In this document: positions 17,109 through 26,826 of the stretch, one piece after another
How the letters are laid out: each line of letters opens with the position of its first letter
How positions within the stretch are numbered: the stretch's first letter is position 1
NCBI GenBank assembly: GCA_964436235.1
Contig: CAYTCW010000016.1
Span: 1-46,693, forward strand
Reading direction: 5' to 3'
DNA: 46,693 nt
DNA from: UBA9980 sp964436235
GTDB lineage: Bacteria > Muiribacteriota > UBA9980
Translations under genes and position numbers: made by a program
Notes under the pieces: model-generated
Told to the model about the DNA's origin: nothing
The model's database searches: none
What the model saw: the letters and a program-made list of their open reading frames with translations, nothing else

Positions 17109-17933
17109 ATGTTTGGGGCCAGACTTAAAGTCCCGATTTTCGCTAACGTTAAAATTGGCGATTTAGAAGGGAAATTCAGGTTATTTAAAGAGCTCGGCCT
17201 TTTTCCTGAAATTTATGTTGACTCGCTTTCTTTAGCGCATTTATCGCATTCGAGGCTCGACGAGATCAATTGCCTTTTAAGGCAGAATTCGATGCTCGCG
17301 ACGCTCCACGCCCCCTTCTGGGATCTGTCGCTCGGTTCGGTCGATGAAGAAATCAGAAAGTTGTCGGTTAAACGCATAGTCACTTCGCTTAACATAGCTA
17401 AAACTCTCAATGCGAAAAATGTAGTTTTTCACAGCGGCTATACTGAAACTTCATATATTTCATCGCCGAAACTCGAATGGAATAACCGATTTTACGCAAG
17501 CCTCGCCGAAATTCTCGATTACGCGGGCAGCTTCGGTCTGAAAGTGGCCTTAGAAAACGTTTACGAGCGTGACGTCGAGTTTTTTTTATCGGCCTGCGAA
17601 ACTTTTAAAAGCACGGGGCTCGGAATTTGCTTCGACTGCGGCCATTATAACGTTTATGCCGCGGCGCCTCTCGAAGAATGGCTCGGCGTTTTAGCGCCTT
17701 ATTTAAAGGCCGTTCATCTTCATTCGAATAACGGAAGGGCCGATGAGCATTTAGCCGTTGACGAAGGCAATATAGATTTTGAAAAGATATTTAGAATAAT
17801 CGCCGAAAAAAAAGCCTCGCCGCTTATTACCATCGAAAATAAAGTGGAAGATTATCTGGTAAATAGCGTTAAAATTTTACGCTCGGAAAAATATTTCAGG
17901 GTCCTGAATAATTTTATACCCGCTATCGATTAG
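17109..17933 (+). CDS. Sugar phosphate isomerase/epimerase-like TIM barrel (AP endonuclease 2 family)
   Basis: A 274-residue TIM-barrel protein. Likely metal-binding positions follow the family order: LHAPF, FHSGY, LENVY, CFDCGHYNVY, VHLHSNNG and TIENK, giving His/Glu/Asp ligands on successive strands. The family includes xylose isomerase-like epimerases and endonuclease IV; the absence of strong endonuclease IV signatures favours a sugar or polyol isomerase, with substrate unknown. I place the start at ATG 17109, with GAGG eight bases upstream, rather than at the GTG that overlaps it. It is followed by the GGDEF gene on the same strand. Confidence 0.82.
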   Translation: MFGARLKVPIFANVKIGDLEGKFRLFKELGLFPEIYVDSLSLAHLSHSRLDEINCLLRQNSMLATLHAPFWDLSLGSVDEEIRKLSVKRIVTSLNIAKTLNAKNVVFHSGYTETSYISSPKLEWNNRFYASLAEILDYAGSFGLKVALENVYERDVEFFLSACETFKSTGLGICFDCGHYNVYAAAPLEEWLGVLAPYLKAVHLHSNNGRADEHLAVDEGNIDFEKIFRIIAEKKASPLITIENKVEDYLVNSVKILRSEKYFRVLNNFIPAID

Positions 17934-17981
17934 CGTCTTCGGCGGTTGAAAAATAAAAAAGCGTATGTTAAGGATGTATTT

Positions 17982-20507
17982 ATGACTGTGAATGCAATAA
18001 AGCGCCCGGACCGTATCGAATTAGAAAGTATATTCGATTATCTTAATAAAGCTCTGTGCGAAGTTAAAAGCGTCGTCAAATTCAGCGCGCCGGCCGGCTG
18101 CGCTATCACCGTCGCTGAATCGGAAGTGCGCGCCGAGTTTTATCCTCAGCATAACGACGAAAATTTTATAAATCTTCTAAACGGCATCGATTTTACCGAA
18201 TTGAAAAGCGGGGCTCGGGATTTTCATATTTTAAAGCGCGGCGCCTCGAATTTTAATTACATGGTTTTTTATATGGACGGCTGTTTTTACGCGCTGGCTT
18301 TTGCCGGGCCCGCGGCGGGCCTCGAAGCCCGTGCCGGCGGTTTAAAGCTCGCGCTGCGGCTCTGCGTTGAATTTTATTCCACTAAAGCCGCTTCCGATAT
18401 AGAGCCGATGACCAAACTTTTCAATCATGGATATTTTCAGCGTGAGCTTCGCCGCATCATTGCAAAGAGCGAATTCGAATGGGAATGGATGCGAAGAAAC
18501 GATCCGCCGCTCGAATACGATTCGAATAAGGCTAATGTGGCGATGATATTATTCGATATAGATAATTTTAAAAACTTTAACGATACTTACGGCCATCACA
18601 CCGGTGATGCGGTCATTAAAACCGTCGCAGCCGCGGCTTTAAAAGAAACTTTGAATTACGGAGACGGATTAATTGCCGCCCGCTACGGCGGCGAAGAATT
18701 CGCGGTCATAGCATCCGGGCTTTCGCGGGCTAAAGTTAGCGGGCTTGCCGAAAATATAAGGGCGGCAATCGAAGCCATCGACGGCCGCGCGGTCGCTAAA
18801 GAAGCCGGAACGGCCCTTAAAATATGCCGGGTTACGGTAAGCGTCGGCATCGCTTTTCACGACGCTTCCTCCGCTTCGGTCTTTGACGGCGGGGCTGAAG
18901 ATAAAGCCGATAAATGCGCCCGCGAGTTAGTTAAAAAAGCGGACCTCGCTCTTTACGGCTCGAAGCAGCTCGGCAAGAACCGGGTTACCGGCTATGAGTC
19001 GCTTCCATATTTATGCATAGGCGTAATAGAGCGCCGTGGCGATTATGTTTTGATCAACGGCGGAAGCGCTCACGGCATCGATTATAACGACCGTTTCGAG
19101 GTTTACGATTCGCGCTATAACGGTTCATCCGATATTATAAACCCGGCGACCTCGAAAAAAATAGGTTCTTATCCTCGCCTTTTAAAGGGAGTTATAAGCG
19201 TTTCGAAAGATTTCGATCACTTCGATTCCACCATAATGGAAAAAGTGTCGGTATGCCGTATTGAAAAAGAAATCGATAAAATAGCCATAGGCGATGCTGA
19301 TATATGCGTTCCGGCCGGGCGCGCCGAAAAAGAGATTTACTCCGGCGATGTTTTTTTGCCGCGCGATCTATTCGAAGCGGTTTACTACCGCGCGTTCGAC
19401 CCGCAAAATATATCGGATCTCGGCGTTTACCATAGCCTGATTCTCGTTAATATAAAAAGCCTCATAGATAAAATAATATACAGCCGCCCTGTAAAATTAA
19501 AATCGCTCATTTGCGGTATCGAAGACGCCGCCGTTTTGTGCGGATTAAAATTTGACGCGCTGCACATGCTTTCAACCGATAAAATCATGGCATGTTTTAA
19601 AAAAGATCTTAATGCCGGGGCCGCCGTAAATTTCGTGGAAACTATTAACCGGCGGTATAAATCAATTTTCGGAGGCGAAGCGCCGTCAGCGCGGCTCAGC
19701 GTATTAAACGCCGGAGCGTTATTAAAAAACGGCATTCGCCGCGAAGAATTATTGAGATTTTTGCGCATAGCGGATTTCGTGAATTCTTTTTATAAAAATC
19801 CGCGTTTACTAGAGGAATTCGATTATCAAACATACCGCAAATATGGGCTTTATAAATATTATTGCGCCGATTATGAAAAAGCTCTCGAGATATTCGGCGA
19901 CTGCGAAAGGTTGTTTAAATACCCGCCCGATTTCAGGCTTTACCAGAATATCGGAAGTCTGGCGTTGAAACTCGGCAAAACAGGCCTTGCCATTAAATAT
20001 TTTCTAATGGCCGAAAAACTTGACGGTTCTTCGGCCGTGCCTAAAGCTAATCTGGCCTTAGTATATTCGCTCGAAGGCGCGTATGAAAAAGCCGTCGATT
20101 ATTACGCCGAATGCATGAAACTCGAGCCGGAAAACGCCCAATACAACAATAATATGGCGCATAACCTTCTGCTTATGAATAAACGGCTTAAATACGCTCT
20201 TAAATGCGTTAAAAAAGCTATCGCTAACTGTTCTGAGGCTCAGCTGCCGCCGTTTTTAGATACGCTTGCCGATATACACATGGCCTCGGGCGATTATAAA
20301 GCGGCCGTTGAAAACTATAAACGGGAAATAAGGCTTTATAAGCTGAACGCGCCGTTAGAAATATATTTTAAACTTTCTTCAGCCTTAGTTAAAGCGGGCG
20401 ACAGGCCGTCGGCTTTAAAAACTATAAGCGCGCTTAAATCATGCCCCGATTATATCGATTGGTCTGATAAAATAGCGGAATATGAAAAAATAATAGGAAA
20501 TTCTTAA
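17982..20507 (+). CDS. GGDEF diguanylate cyclase with C-terminal TPRs
   Basis: An 841-residue protein. Residues about 1-130 form an N-terminal alpha/beta region of unclear type. A GGDEF domain follows, with FDIDNFKNFNDTYGH and an intact active site GGEEF at 236-240, so it should make c-di-GMP. The inhibitory I-site RxxD is not present at the expected position (NYGD lies there, and the spacing is lengthened), so product feedback is probably absent. Residues about 345-500 are beta-rich, containing VLINGGSAHGI, and are unidentified. The last 200 residues are TPR units, including LYQNIGSLALKLGKTGLAIKYF. No TM or signal peptide: cytoplasmic. AAGGA seven bases before ATG 17982 supports this start over TTG 17946. 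The PilZ protein at 4.3 kb is a plausible downstream receptor (inference). Confidence 0.87.
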   Translation: MTVNAIKRPDRIELESIFDYLNKALCEVKSVVKFSAPAGCAITVAESEVRAEFYPQHNDENFINLLNGIDFTELKSGARDFHILKRGASNFNYMVFYMDGCFYALAFAGPAAGLEARAGGLKLALRLCVEFYSTKAASDIEPMTKLFNHGYFQRELRRIIAKSEFEWEWMRRNDPPLEYDSNKANVAMILFDIDNFKNFNDTYGHHTGDAVIKTVAAAALKETLNYGDGLIAARYGGEEFAVIASGLSRAKVSGLAENIRAAIEAIDGRAVAKEAGTALKICRVTVSVGIAFHDASSASVFDGGAEDKADKCARELVKKADLALYGSKQLGKNRVTGYESLPYLCIGVIERRGDYVLINGGSAHGIDYNDRFEVYDSRYNGSSDIINPATSKKIGSYPRLLKGVISVSKDFDHFDSTIMEKVSVCRIEKEIDKIAIGDADICVPAGRAEKEIYSGDVFLPRDLFEAVYYRAFDPQNISDLGVYHSLILVNIKSLIDKIIYSRPVKLKSLICGIEDAAVLCGLKFDALHMLSTDKIMACFKKDLNAGAAVNFVETINRRYKSIFGGEAPSARLSVLNAGALLKNGIRREELLRFLRIADFVNSFYKNPRLLEEFDYQTYRKYGLYKYYCADYEKALEIFGDCERLFKYPPDFRLYQNIGSLALKLGKTGLAIKYFLMAEKLDGSSAVPKANLALVYSLEGAYEKAVDYYAECMKLEPENAQYNNNMAHNLLLMNKRLKYALKCVKKAIANCSEAQLPPFLDTLADIHMASGDYKAAVENYKREIRLYKLNAPLEIYFKLSSALVKAGDRPSALKTISALKSCPDYIDWSDKIAEYEKIIGNS

Positions 20508-20525
20508 AAAAAATTAAAACAACTA

Positions 20526-20554
20526 TTGAATTTTATTGTAAACTTGCGTATAAT
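20526..20554 (+). promoter_or_regulatory. Sigma-70 promoter of smc
   Basis: TTGAAT (20526-20531), a 17-base spacer and TATAAT (20549-20554), about 41 bases ahead of the smc GTG start. The mRNA would begin near 20561 and contain AAGGAAG upstream of the start. Confidence 0.75.
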
Positions 20555-20595
20555 AGTGTTGTTTTTATCTTAAAATAAGGAAGATGGTAGAATAA

Positions 20596-23500
20596 GTGTA
20601 CTTAAAAAATCTTACGATTCATGGCTTTAAATCATTCGCCAATCGTACCACTCTCGAGTTTCCTTCCAATCTGCTCGGCATAGTCGGCCCGAACGGTTCC
20701 GGTAAGTCGAATATATGCGATTCGATCCGCTGGGTTTTAGGAGAGCAGAGTTCGAAAGCCCTGCGCGGCCAGAAGATGGATGATATAATATTCGGCGGCA
20801 CTTCAACGGCGGCGCCCGCAAAACTTTGCGAAGTTCGTCTTACTTTCGATAATAAATCCCGATTTTTCAAAATGGATTCCGATGATTTCGTTTTAGCGCG
20901 CAAAATATACCGCAGCGGCGAAAGCGAATATATAATAAACGGCGAACAGTGCCGCCTTAAAGACATTAAAGAAAAAATTATGGATACCGGCCTCGGCCGC
21001 GATGCGTATTCGATAATCGGCCAGGGCATGGTCGATAATATAATAAGCTCGCGCGGCAATGAGCGGCGCGCCATTATCGAAGAAGCGGCCGGAATAGTTA
21101 AATATAAAGCGGATAAAAACGATTCGCTGCGTAAAATAGCCGATACTCAGGTTAATATTGACCGTTTATCAGACCTTATAATCGAGCTTGAAAAACAGCT
21201 CGGCCCCTTATCGCTGCAGGCGCAGATCGCACGGCGTTACATGGCGCTGATGGAACAGCTCAAAGATAAAAAAATTAAAAAACTCGTCTATGAATTTGAC
21301 GCGCAGCACCGCGAACTTTCATTAAGAAAGGCCATGACGGGCGAGTATCACAAAAAGCGCGAAGAGCACACCCAGAAAATTATAGTCTTTACCGCCGAGG
21401 TCGAATCTTTTCAGGCGAGGGTAGTAACTCTTAACGATAAATATTCCCAGATTAAAAAGGATAATTTCGACATTATAACCGAGCTCGAAGGCCTTCAAAA
21501 TATCGAAAAAGACCTTTTAACTAAGTTGTCGCAGATTAACGCCAACCGCGAATCGTATGTTCGCACGCTTGACGAGGTCGGCGATAAAATAGAATCCATT
21601 CAGGGTGAAAATAAAGACATCGAAACCGAAATTATATCGTCTGAAAAGTATCTTGCCGACCTTGATATCGAAATCAAAAAATTGCAGGAAGATATAAGCA
21701 GTCTCAGCGTGCGTATCAAGAGCAGCGAAAAGCAGGTCACGGCGACTCAGGATACGAGCATTGAAAATATCAACGAGCTTTCTAACGCTAAAACTAACTT
21801 GCATTTGCATGAAAGCGAGTTGAAATTTAATATTCAGCAGATTAAAAAGTTGAATTTTGAAATAGACCGCCTTCAGGAACGAATAAACGAGCTTTCGCTT
21901 AAAAGCGCGAAGGGCGCCGATGATCAGGATGCTAACAGGCGTAAGCATTCCGAATTGAAAAAAAAGATAGGTGAAGCAGCCGTAAAAATTCAAAACTTAT
22001 ACGGCAGTGAAAAACAGCTTTTAAAAACCATACAGGATAATACGGGAGAGCTTCTTACCACACGCGCCCAGCTTAAGGCTCAGGAAGACGTTCGCAGGAA
22101 TTACGACGGATTTAAATACGGCGTTAAATTCATAATGAATGAAAAACAGCGCAATCCTGAAAATTTCAAAGGGATATGCGGTTTAGTTTCAGATCTTGTA
22201 AGTGTGGCGTCCGAGTATGAAACTGCCCTCGAAGTCGCTCTCGGCGCTAATATGCAGAGCATAATAGTCGAAAAAGCAAGAGATACCGAAGGCTGTATTG
22301 ATTTGCTTAAACGCAATAAAGCCGGCCGCGTTACTTTCCTGCCGCTCGATACCGTACGCAGCGGAGCGCCCGCCGTAATTCCCTCTAATTTAAAGGGTTT
22401 TATAGGTATAGCGGCGGAGCTTGTTAAATACGACAAAAAATATCAGAGCGTATTTGAATATCTTTTAAATCCGGTTCTTCTCGTAGATACTCTACAGCAT
22501 GCCAACGAATTTATTTCCCGCAATCGCTTTTCCGGGCGCATAGTCACACTCGACGGCGAGCTTATAAACGCCAGCGGCGCCATAACCGGCGGTTCGCTCG
22601 ACAGGCAGTCGGGTTCGAGTCATTTTTCCAATTCGGGCAACCTCGACGCGCTTAAATCGCGTTCAGTATATCTTGACGATAAAATCAACCAGGATAATAT
22701 TAAACTCGATTCCATCAGACGGCAGCTCGATGTGCTTAAAGCCGAGAATGAAGGGCTTAAAACCGAAATAACCAGGCTCGAGGCGTTATTAGAAACCAGC
22801 GAAGAAAGCGGAGGCGATTATTCGAGCCGGCTCGAAAACTCAAAAGAAGAAATGATCGCTATGCGCGGCGAATTAGATTCTTATAATAAACAAACGGTTG
22901 AGCTCGAAGAAAAAATATCCGACGATAAAAAAGTAATAGCGGTTCTTGAAGAAAAATCGAAAGCTTATCACGAAAATTTACAAAAAAATAAAAGCAGTCA
23001 GTCCGAAGAGCGCGATACGCTTGAAAAACTAAGCCGTCTGCTCACGGAGCGTAAGGTAGAGCACGCTTCCGTCAATCAAAATCTTAATAATTACCGCAAG
23101 AAAATAATAGATAATCAGAAAGAAATCGATTCGCTCAGTAGCCGCAGCCGCACCGACAGGGGCACGCTTACGAGTTATGAAGAACAGTTCCATGAAAATA
23201 ACGCTAAATTATCAAGCGTGCAAAAAAAACTCGACGATATAAAATCGAAAACGACGAGCATTAAAGAACAGGAAGAAGAGATTACAAAAGAGCTTGAATC
23301 GCTTGCGACTCAGATACGAATTAAAGAAAACTTAATAGCTTCACGCAATAAGCAGTCCGGCGACATGCTCGCTAAAATACATGAGATCGAAATTCAGCAG
23401 GCCGAAATCGAAGCTAATATAAAAAACACCAACAATATTCTTGAATCTGAATATAAGCTGCGCGCCGAAGAATTCGGCGAATATCGCGATGAAGCGTTCA

Positions 23501-24207
23501 AATACGAAACCGCGGCATCCGAAATAAGCGAACTGCAGTTGGATATCGATCGTCTCGGCATCGTTAACCGTTCCGCCATCGACGATTATAATTCATTGCA
23601 GGAGCGCGTTAACGAGTTGAAATCGCAGCGAGACGACCTGGTTTCGGCGCGTGACGGCATATATAAGATAGTCGAAAAAAGCGACGCTGAGTGCACTAAA
23701 TTGTTCAATGAAACTTTTAATAAAATCAACGAATATATCGGCGAGATATTTCAGCTTTTATTCAACGGCGGCAGCGCCCGTCTCGTGCTCGAAGACCCGG
23801 CTAAGCCTTTAGAGTGCAATATCGATATCAAGGCCCAGCCGCCAGGCAAAAAACTTCAGAGCATAACTCTTATGAGCGGCGGAGAAAAATCGCTGACGGC
23901 ACTTTCTCTGCTTTTTGCGATACTGCGCGTCAAGCCGTCGCCGTTTTGCATATTAGATGAAGTAGAAGCGGCGCTCGACGAATTTAACGTATTGCGATTT
24001 ATTAAAATGCTCAATAACTTTAAAGATAAAACGCAGTTTTTAATAATAACCCATAACAAGCAGACGATGCAGCACTTAGATCTGTTATACGGCGTCACCA
24101 TGGAAGAAAAAGGCATATCTAAAATAATTTCGGTCCGTCTTGAACAGGCGTACGATATTATTGATATGGACGCTGCAAAGCCGTCGGCTTCGCAGAGCGT
24201 GGCTTAA
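20596..24207 (+). CDS. smc: Chromosome segregation protein SMC
   Basis: Full-length 1203-residue condensin-type ATPase. The N-terminal Walker A is GPNGSGKSN (31-39), followed by a long coiled coil, a hinge domain around residues 515-665 with GRVTFLPLDT and the glycine-rich ITGGS, a second coiled coil, and a C-terminal head with signature LMSGGEKSL (from 1092) and Walker B CILDEVEAALDE (D1121, E1122). It organises and compacts the nucleoid with ScpA/ScpB, which are not encoded nearby. It starts at GTG 20596, with AAGGAAG about 12 bases upstream. It follows the GGDEF gene but has its own promoter. Confidence 0.97.
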   Translation: MYLKNLTIHGFKSFANRTTLEFPSNLLGIVGPNGSGKSNICDSIRWVLGEQSSKALRGQKMDDIIFGGTSTAAPAKLCEVRLTFDNKSRFFKMDSDDFVLARKIYRSGESEYIINGEQCRLKDIKEKIMDTGLGRDAYSIIGQGMVDNIISSRGNERRAIIEEAAGIVKYKADKNDSLRKIADTQVNIDRLSDLIIELEKQLGPLSLQAQIARRYMALMEQLKDKKIKKLVYEFDAQHRELSLRKAMTGEYHKKREEHTQKIIVFTAEVESFQARVVTLNDKYSQIKKDNFDIITELEGLQNIEKDLLTKLSQINANRESYVRTLDEVGDKIESIQGENKDIETEIISSEKYLADLDIEIKKLQEDISSLSVRIKSSEKQVTATQDTSIENINELSNAKTNLHLHESELKFNIQQIKKLNFEIDRLQERINELSLKSAKGADDQDANRRKHSELKKKIGEAAVKIQNLYGSEKQLLKTIQDNTGELLTTRAQLKAQEDVRRNYDGFKYGVKFIMNEKQRNPENFKGICGLVSDLVSVASEYETALEVALGANMQSIIVEKARDTEGCIDLLKRNKAGRVTFLPLDTVRSGAPAVIPSNLKGFIGIAAELVKYDKKYQSVFEYLLNPVLLVDTLQHANEFISRNRFSGRIVTLDGELINASGAITGGSLDRQSGSSHFSNSGNLDALKSRSVYLDDKINQDNIKLDSIRRQLDVLKAENEGLKTEITRLEALLETSEESGGDYSSRLENSKEEMIAMRGELDSYNKQTVELEEKISDDKKVIAVLEEKSKAYHENLQKNKSSQSEERDTLEKLSRLLTERKVEHASVNQNLNNYRKKIIDNQKEIDSLSSRSRTDRGTLTSYEEQFHENNAKLSSVQKKLDDIKSKTTSIKEQEEEITKELESLATQIRIKENLIASRNKQSGDMLAKIHEIEIQQAEIEANIKNTNNILESEYKLRAEEFGEYRDEAFKYETAASEISELQLDIDRLGIVNRSAIDDYNSLQERVNELKSQRDDLVSARDGIYKIVEKSDAECTKLFNETFNKINEYIGEIFQLLFNGGSARLVLEDPAKPLECNIDIKAQPPGKKLQSITLMSGGEKSLTALSLLFAILRVKPSPFCILDEVEAALDEFNVLRFIKMLNNFKDKTQFLIITHNKQTMQHLDLLYGVTMEEKGISKIISVRLEQAYDIIDMDAAKPSASQSVA

Positions 24208-24262
24208 TAAAAATACGCGCGGGGCGCAATTACGCTCCGGCATATATATTTGAATCAAAGGG

Positions 24263-24844
24263 GTGGTCGTTATTAGCTCTTTAGCAGAAAAACAAATTTT
24301 AAACAGATGGAAAAATATTTCAAGTTTTATCAAGGTCGTAATGCATTATCCGGCCGATATTTATCACGAAAAAAAAGCTGATTTTCCAGTGGCGGCTAAA
24401 GTTTTTGTCGCTTTTTTAATATGTTTTTACGCCGCTATTTTTATTTTTTATTACAATATGGGGCTTTCAGGTTATATTATGCCGTGGTCAGGCACGGTCG
24501 AGCGCATCGAATATAAATCGCCGTCGGTTTCAAACGTGCCCGATTTGAGCGTTATTCATGTTTTAAAAGACGGCGCCGCAAAGCAGATCGAGCTGTTTCA
24601 GCTCACGCAGAAAGAAATTATCGGGCTTAAAATTGAAAAAGGAACTAAAGTCAGAAAGCCGTTTTTTTATACCGAAGCTCTTTTCGGCGATGAGTCGGTT
24701 TCTTTTTCTAATATGCTGTCTGATTTTATGTTTTTTGTTTTCGGAGTTTTATTATTTATCTTTGCCGCGGTTACCGGCGGTTCATTCATGGCTATAATAT
24801 ACGCTTCGGTTTTTATGATGAAATCAAAATACGCTAAAAAATAA
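24263..24844 (+). CDS. Unknown membrane protein
   Basis: A protein of up to 193 residues that I do not recognise. It has a membrane segment near residues 46-67 (KVFVAFLICFYAAIFIFYY), a soluble beta-rich part of about 80 residues (GTVERIEYKSPS to YTEALFG), and a hydrophobic C-terminal pair near 152-185 ending in a Lys-rich tail. The start is odd: the first in-frame GTG (24263) overlaps the strong ribosome site AAAGGGG (24257-24263), and the codon at the ideal distance is ATT (24272). A first ATG occurs only at residue 27. The soluble domain may lie outside the cytoplasm. It lies between smc and the carboxypeptidase promoter. Confidence 0.7.
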   Translation: MVVISSLAEKQILNRWKNISSFIKVVMHYPADIYHEKKADFPVAAKVFVAFLICFYAAIFIFYYNMGLSGYIMPWSGTVERIEYKSPSVSNVPDLSVIHVLKDGAAKQIELFQLTQKEIIGLKIEKGTKVRKPFFYTEALFGDESVSFSNMLSDFMFFVFGVLLFIFAAVTGGSFMAIIYASVFMMKSKYAKK

Positions 24845-24852
24845 AAAAACGG

Positions 24853-24881
24853 TTGACACCTTCAATCGTAAGTGGTATAAT
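24853..24881 (+). promoter_or_regulatory. Consensus sigma-70 promoter of the carboxypeptidase gene
   Basis: TTGACA (24853-24858), a 17-base spacer and TATAAT (24876-24881): both hexamers match consensus exactly. Transcription would begin near 24888, giving a leader of about 73 bases with AGGGGG seven bases before the GTG start. This implies strong constitutive expression of the secreted peptidase. Confidence 0.88.
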
Positions 24882-24960
24882 TTAATCATTACAAATAAAT
24901 ACATATAAATATTTGCTACACGTATAGGCTCTTTTAAGTATGAAGTAAGGGGGAAGTTTT

Positions 24961-26496
24961 GTGAAAATGCGTGTTCTTTTTTTATTTCTGGGGGTATTAA
25001 TTTTAGCGGCTTTTTTAGTGCCGCAGATTTCATCAGCCGCCGATGAGGGCGATTCAAAAATTTCAAAAGAAGAAGTTCCTCAAATCGTTAAGATTTTCGT
25101 CAAAGATAAATTCGACGTAGCGAAACTCGCTAATATGGGACTCGATCTTCCTGAAGTCAAACACAAAAATAAGTATGTAATTTCAGTTATAACCGAGAGC
25201 GAACTTAAAAAAGTTTCTTCGCTCGGTTATAAATATAAAGTCATAAACGCCGACGCTGATTCGGTTCTGCGCGCTACCCGCGCCGGTACGCTCAGCAAAT
25301 ACCGCACATTCGATCAGATCGAAAAAATACTTAAAGCGGCCGAGGCAAATAATCCTTCAATATGCAAACTTCATGTTATAGGTAAAAGTTTCGAAGGTCG
25401 TCCCATATACGCCCTTAATATAACTCCGCGCGCCGCGGGCGCCAAAAAACCGGCCGTGCTTATAATGGGTCTCACGCACGCCCGCGAGTGGATATCAGCT
25501 GAAGTGCCGACTGCACTTATCGAAGAAATTCTTCAAAAGTATCCTGTCGATAAAACCATGAAAGAGCTTGTAGATAATCGCGATATATGGGTAGTTCCGG
25601 TGGTCAACCCCGACGGACTTGTTTATTCGCAGACCAAATCTAAAATGTGGCGTAAAAATCGCCGCGCTAATTCCGATAAGTCGTTCGGCGTAGATTTGAA
25701 CAGAAATTACGGTTATCAATGGGGAACGGTCGGCGCTTCCACCTATCCGGGTTCCGACACCTATCACGGCACCAGCCCATTCTCAGAACCGTGTTCTACG
25801 GCCATAAAACAATTGGCCGAACGCGAAAAATTCAGAGCGTCAGTTTCTTTTCACAGCTATTCCGAATTGATTCTTTTTCCTTTCGGCTATGCTTACGACG
25901 CTATCGCTAAAGACGATCAGCTTCTCGCCGAGCTCGCTAAGGGAATGTCAAAATTCAACGGTTATGCCCCGGAAAAAAGCTCCGATCTTTATCCGGCAAT
26001 GGGTGATTCCGACGATTGGCTTTACGGTGCCATGGGCTCGCTTGCTTTCACGATAGAACTTGGTTCGCAGTTCGTTCCGAACGATAACGAAGTCGATAAA
26101 ATAAATGCCGATAACGTTAAATCTTGCCTTTTCTTAATTGAAAAAGCAGGAAGCGTACATGCATCAAACCATCCGGATTTTGCATCTAAGGTGCAGCGCG
26201 CTATTTCGACTTTCGCGTTTTACAGCGCTACGAGCGACGCCCGTGCTAATGTATCGAAAACTGAATTAATCAATATTTTAAACCCTGTAAACGACAGTGA
26301 CGGAAAAGTATTTGACGAATTCATCCGCGAAGTCGAAAAATCCGACCTTAATTCTAAAAAAATATTAGCGCCGGTTTTAAAAGAAGTTAAAGACATGTAC
26401 ACGCAAAACATAATAAATAAACTCGGCAATACCCGTCAGGTGATCCGCGATATCGAAAAATTGCAGATCGAGCTCGAAAAAGTCGAAGAAAAGTAA
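24961..26496 (+). CDS. Secreted M14-family zinc carboxypeptidase
   Basis: A 511-residue exported peptidase. A signal peptide (about 1-26, ending SSAADE) is followed by a propeptide-like region of about 75 residues and the catalytic domain. Zinc ligands are H173 and E176 in THAREW and H298 in SFHSYSE; the general base is E366 in FTIELG; the substrate-binding signature is GVDLNRNYGYQWG. These place it in the carboxypeptidase A/T group, which removes C-terminal residues from peptides. A helical tail of about 110 residues follows the catalytic domain. GTG 24961 has AGGGGG seven bases upstream; ATG 24967 is an alternative. It is a single-gene unit between a consensus promoter and a strong terminator. 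Confidence 0.94.
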   Translation: MKMRVLFLFLGVLILAAFLVPQISSAADEGDSKISKEEVPQIVKIFVKDKFDVAKLANMGLDLPEVKHKNKYVISVITESELKKVSSLGYKYKVINADADSVLRATRAGTLSKYRTFDQIEKILKAAEANNPSICKLHVIGKSFEGRPIYALNITPRAAGAKKPAVLIMGLTHAREWISAEVPTALIEEILQKYPVDKTMKELVDNRDIWVVPVVNPDGLVYSQTKSKMWRKNRRANSDKSFGVDLNRNYGYQWGTVGASTYPGSDTYHGTSPFSEPCSTAIKQLAEREKFRASVSFHSYSELILFPFGYAYDAIAKDDQLLAELAKGMSKFNGYAPEKSSDLYPAMGDSDDWLYGAMGSLAFTIELGSQFVPNDNEVDKINADNVKSCLFLIEKAGSVHASNHPDFASKVQRAISTFAFYSATSDARANVSKTELINILNPVNDSDGKVFDEFIREVEKSDLNSKKILAPVLKEVKDMYTQNIINKLGNTRQVIRDIEKLQIELEKVEEK

Positions 26497-26826
26497 ACTT
26501 TTAATCGCCGGTTTCCTGCTTGTTGTAATAATAAAATAAAAAACATCATAATACTAACGGGAGGCAAAAAGACGTAAAGTCTTTGCCTCCCGTTTCTTTT
26601 TGCCTTGATACTCCCCGATAAACGGATAGCGCCGAAAAAAATAATTGCGGGTTATAAGAAAAAGGATATTATTGCCGATACAAAACAAAGATCAGTAAAA
26701 AGTTTTTGCGTATAAACGCGCCGCTCTAAGTTCGTTAAATGATATCAAATGAATGAAACGGCTGAAATTATTTACAGATCGATGATTAACGGCAAAAAAT
26801 ATTATATAAATCCGCGGGAGGATAAA
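26497..26826. other. Noncoding interval between the carboxypeptidase and FN3 genes
   Basis: About 330 bases without a supported gene. It holds the terminator hairpin near 26556-26601. In the remaining part I see no clear promoter pair and no known riboswitch fold. An in-frame upstream extension of the FN3 gene to 26749 is open but lacks a ribosome site and would place 26 residues in front of the signal peptide. Confidence 0.6.
26556..26601 (+). terminator. Rho-independent terminator after the carboxypeptidase gene
   Basis: AACGGGAGGCAAA...GAC pairs with GTCTTTGCCTCCCGTT (16 base pairs with a two-A bulge, 5-base loop GTAAA), followed directly by the U-rich tail TTTCTTTTT. It is very similar in design to the hairpin at 35871. 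Confidence 0.88.

Noticed and set aside
24221..24238. Terminator after smc
   Set aside because: Only a six-base-pair stem with a G-U pair and no U-tract; too weak to call.
26602..26826. Possible c-di-GMP riboswitch ahead of the FN3 lipoprotein
   Set aside because: I checked for the conserved GEMM-type core and hairpins and did not find them; the interval is just AT-rich.
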